6,222 bases of DNA from Flavobacteriales bacterium (GTDB lineage: Bacteria > Bacteroidota > Bacteroidia > Flavobacteriales_D > Crocinitomicaceae). Positions 4,935 through 6,222 of this stretch are shown one piece after another (within the stretch, counting starts at the first letter, position 1; each line of letters starts with the position of its first letter). Location of the stretch: assembly GCA_018665005.1 (NCBI GenBank), contig JABJEE010000118.1, positions 1 to 6,222 of the forward strand, in the 5' to 3' direction. The notes under the pieces are model-generated. The model saw only the letters and a list, made by a program, of their open reading frames with translations, did not search any database and was not told the origin of the DNA. A program made the position numbers and the translations under genes.

Positions 4935-6222
4935 TCGATTCCATCAAAATTCCCGGAAGACATCATAATTAAGACGGTCTCATTCCAAGACTTAGATTGC
5001 AATTGGTTTAAAACCTCTTCGGTATTATTCATTACGACTACTTCCCCTCCAAAACATCTGGCTACCAATTCTTTTGAAATCGGTTCTAATTTTTTATGAC
5101 TGACAACATCCGGACTAAAATATACAATAGATTCATCCGCACAATCCATTGCTCCATCATAAAGTGGTAAAAACTCTTTTTGAAGTGATGAAAAGGTATG
5201 TAATTCCATACAGGCTACAACTTTACGATTTGGGTATTGTTCTTTGATTGCATTCGTAGTTGCTTTAAGCTTTGAGGGGGAATGCGCAAAATCTTTATAC
5301 ATAACAAAAGTATCTGTTTCTACTACTTTTTGTAATCGTTTACCTGCACCTGTAAAATCTGACATCGCATTTAAAAAATCATGATTTGAAATATGAACCT
5401 CAGCAGCCAAATGCATTGCTCCAATCAAATTTTGAAGATTGTGACTGCCAAAGATCTGCAAGTCGTATGATTTGTCATTAAACTTCAATTTACTGCCATT
5501 TTTTATTGGCTCAAATTTCGGAGTTGAATATGCCTGCGTTTTCAAAGTGCTACTATATTTCTCTCCTAATTGTTTTACCTCTAAATCTTCATCATTATAG
5601 ATGAGCATTCCATCTCTTTCAATTAAGGAACAAAAGATATCGAACTGGTTTATATAATTTTTGAAAGTTGGAAAGACATTAATATGGTCCCAAGCAATCC
5701 CGCTTATAATGGCAACATCCGGTTTATACAAATGAAACTTAGGACGTCTATCAATGGGTGAGCTGAGATACTCGTCGCCTTCCAAAATCATATACGATGC
5801 ATCATCAGTAAGCTTCACCATACAATCGTAACCATCCAATTGAGCTCCCACCATGTAATCCACATTGACATTCAATTTCATACAAGCATGCAGGAGCATT
5901 GCTGTTATGGTTGTTTTTCCATGACTGCCTCCAATGACAATTCTTTTTTTTGATTTGCTCTGCTCGAATAAATATTCTGGATAAGAGTAAATAGGTAAAC
6001 CAAGCTCCTTGGCTTTTTCCAATTCTGGATTATCCGCTCTCGCGTGCATACCAAGAATAACAGCGTCAATTGATTTACTAATACGTGATACATTCCAACC
6101 TACCTGCTCAGGCAAAACACCTTGCTTGTCCAATCTAGATTTTGAAGGTTCAAATATCTCATCGTCCGAACCGCTTACATCAATTCCTTTTCTACTCAAT
6201 GCGATAGCCAGATTATGCATTG
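4901..6222 (-). CDS. mpl: UDP-N-acetylmuramate:L-alanyl-gamma-D-glutamyl-meso-diaminopimelate ligase Mpl (N-terminus cut off)
   Basis: Mpl is a cytoplasmic Mur-family ligase that uses ATP to join recycled murein tripeptide to UDP-MurNAc, bypassing MurC, MurD and MurE. The visible 439 residues begin at a Met (base 6220) that is almost certainly internal: the family opens with a beta strand and a GGSAMHNLA-type nucleotide-binding turn, here seen only from MHNLAIAL, and the cut codon before it (nCA) fits Ala. About a dozen residues lie outside. Numbering from that Met: N-domain GSDDEIFEP (17-25); ATP loop GGSHGKTT (97-104); EGDEY (147-151) followed by the Mpl-type DRRPKFHLY; WDH (177-179); GSHNLQN (258-264); GAGKRL (291-296); C-domain YKDFAHSP (308-315); MELHTF (338-343); and a closing MMSSGNFDGI. 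MurC is the main alternative, but the EGDEY to DRRPKF segment and the short divergent C-domain favour Mpl. Its promoter is outside the window; its 3' end overlaps the convergent membrane gene. Confidence 0.9.
   Translation of the reverse strand, partial: MHNLAIALSRKGIDVSGSDDEIFEPSKSRLDKQGVLPEQVGWNVSRISKSIDAVILGMHARADNPELEKAKELGLPIYSYPEYLFEQSKSKKRIVIGGSHGKTTITAMLLHACMKLNVNVDYMVGAQLDGYDCMVKLTDDASYMILEGDEYLSSPIDRRPKFHLYKPDVAIISGIAWDHINVFPTFKNYINQFDIFCSLIERDGMLIYNDEDLEVKQLGEKYSSTLKTQAYSTPKFEPIKNGSKLKFNDKSYDLQIFGSHNLQNLIGAMHLAAEVHISNHDFLNAMSDFTGAGKRLQKVVETDTFVMYKDFAHSPSKLKATTNAIKEQYPNRKVVACMELHTFSSLQKEFLPLYDGAMDCADESIVYFSPDVVSHKKLEPISKELVARCFGGEVVVMNNTEEVLNQLQSKSWNETVLIMMSSGNFDGIDYDSLGLTLSK

Noticed and set aside
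4926..4941. Inverted repeat GAATC/GATTC between the convergent genes
   Set aside because: Only 5 bp with a 6-nt loop and no T tract; it is inside mpl coding sequence, so too weak for a terminator.
5905..6093. Minus-strand ORF of 62 codons inside mpl
   Set aside because: Same strand but different frame across the conserved Mpl ATP-binding region; a shadow.

Overview
This window is AT-rich chromosomal DNA that looks like a Bacteroidota genome. Three things suggest this: start codons lack clear Shine-Dalgarno sequences; Rho carries a long Lys/Glu-rich insertion of the kind common in that phylum; and two of the genes (an exported GATase-like protein of about 420 residues, often labelled 'asparagine synthetase B' in flavobacteria, and a DUF4199-like membrane protein) are Bacteroidota-type families. 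The class or order cannot be fixed from the sequence alone. All three housekeeping genes keep their catalytic motifs. I see no tRNA, rRNA, CRISPR array, insertion sequence or prophage gene.

Layout, left to right. (1) Bases 2-1393 (+): replicative helicase dnaB, missing its 5' end at the window edge. (2) Bases 1395-2660 (+): a secreted protein with a probable glutamine-amidotransferase-like fold, starting one base after the dnaB stop. (3) Bases 2661-2773: a 113-bp spacer, the only intergenic region of any size. It holds an AT-rich hairpin that begins inside the preceding gene, an 8-codon mini-ORF and a possible -7 promoter element. (4) Bases 2774-4360 (+): transcription termination factor rho. 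(5) Bases 4362-4934 (+): a four-helix membrane protein resembling DUF4199, one base after the rho stop. (6) Bases 4901-6222 (-): mpl, the peptidoglycan-recycling tripeptide ligase. It is convergent, overlaps the membrane protein gene by 34 bp, and lacks its first dozen or so codons at the right edge.

The genes serve separate core processes: replication fork unwinding, transcription termination and cell-wall recycling. There appear to be two plus-strand units (dnaB plus the exported protein; rho plus the membrane protein) facing the minus-strand mpl unit.

No clearly new multi-gene system is visible. The best leads are: an SSB-like acidic Pro-Phe tip on DnaB; the exported Cys/His GATase-like protein and its probable mislabelling; and a dnaX-type slippery heptamer with a downstream hairpin at that protein's 3' end, which opens a 34-codon -1 frame extension. 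Lesser leads are the Rho disordered insertion and the overlapping gene ends.
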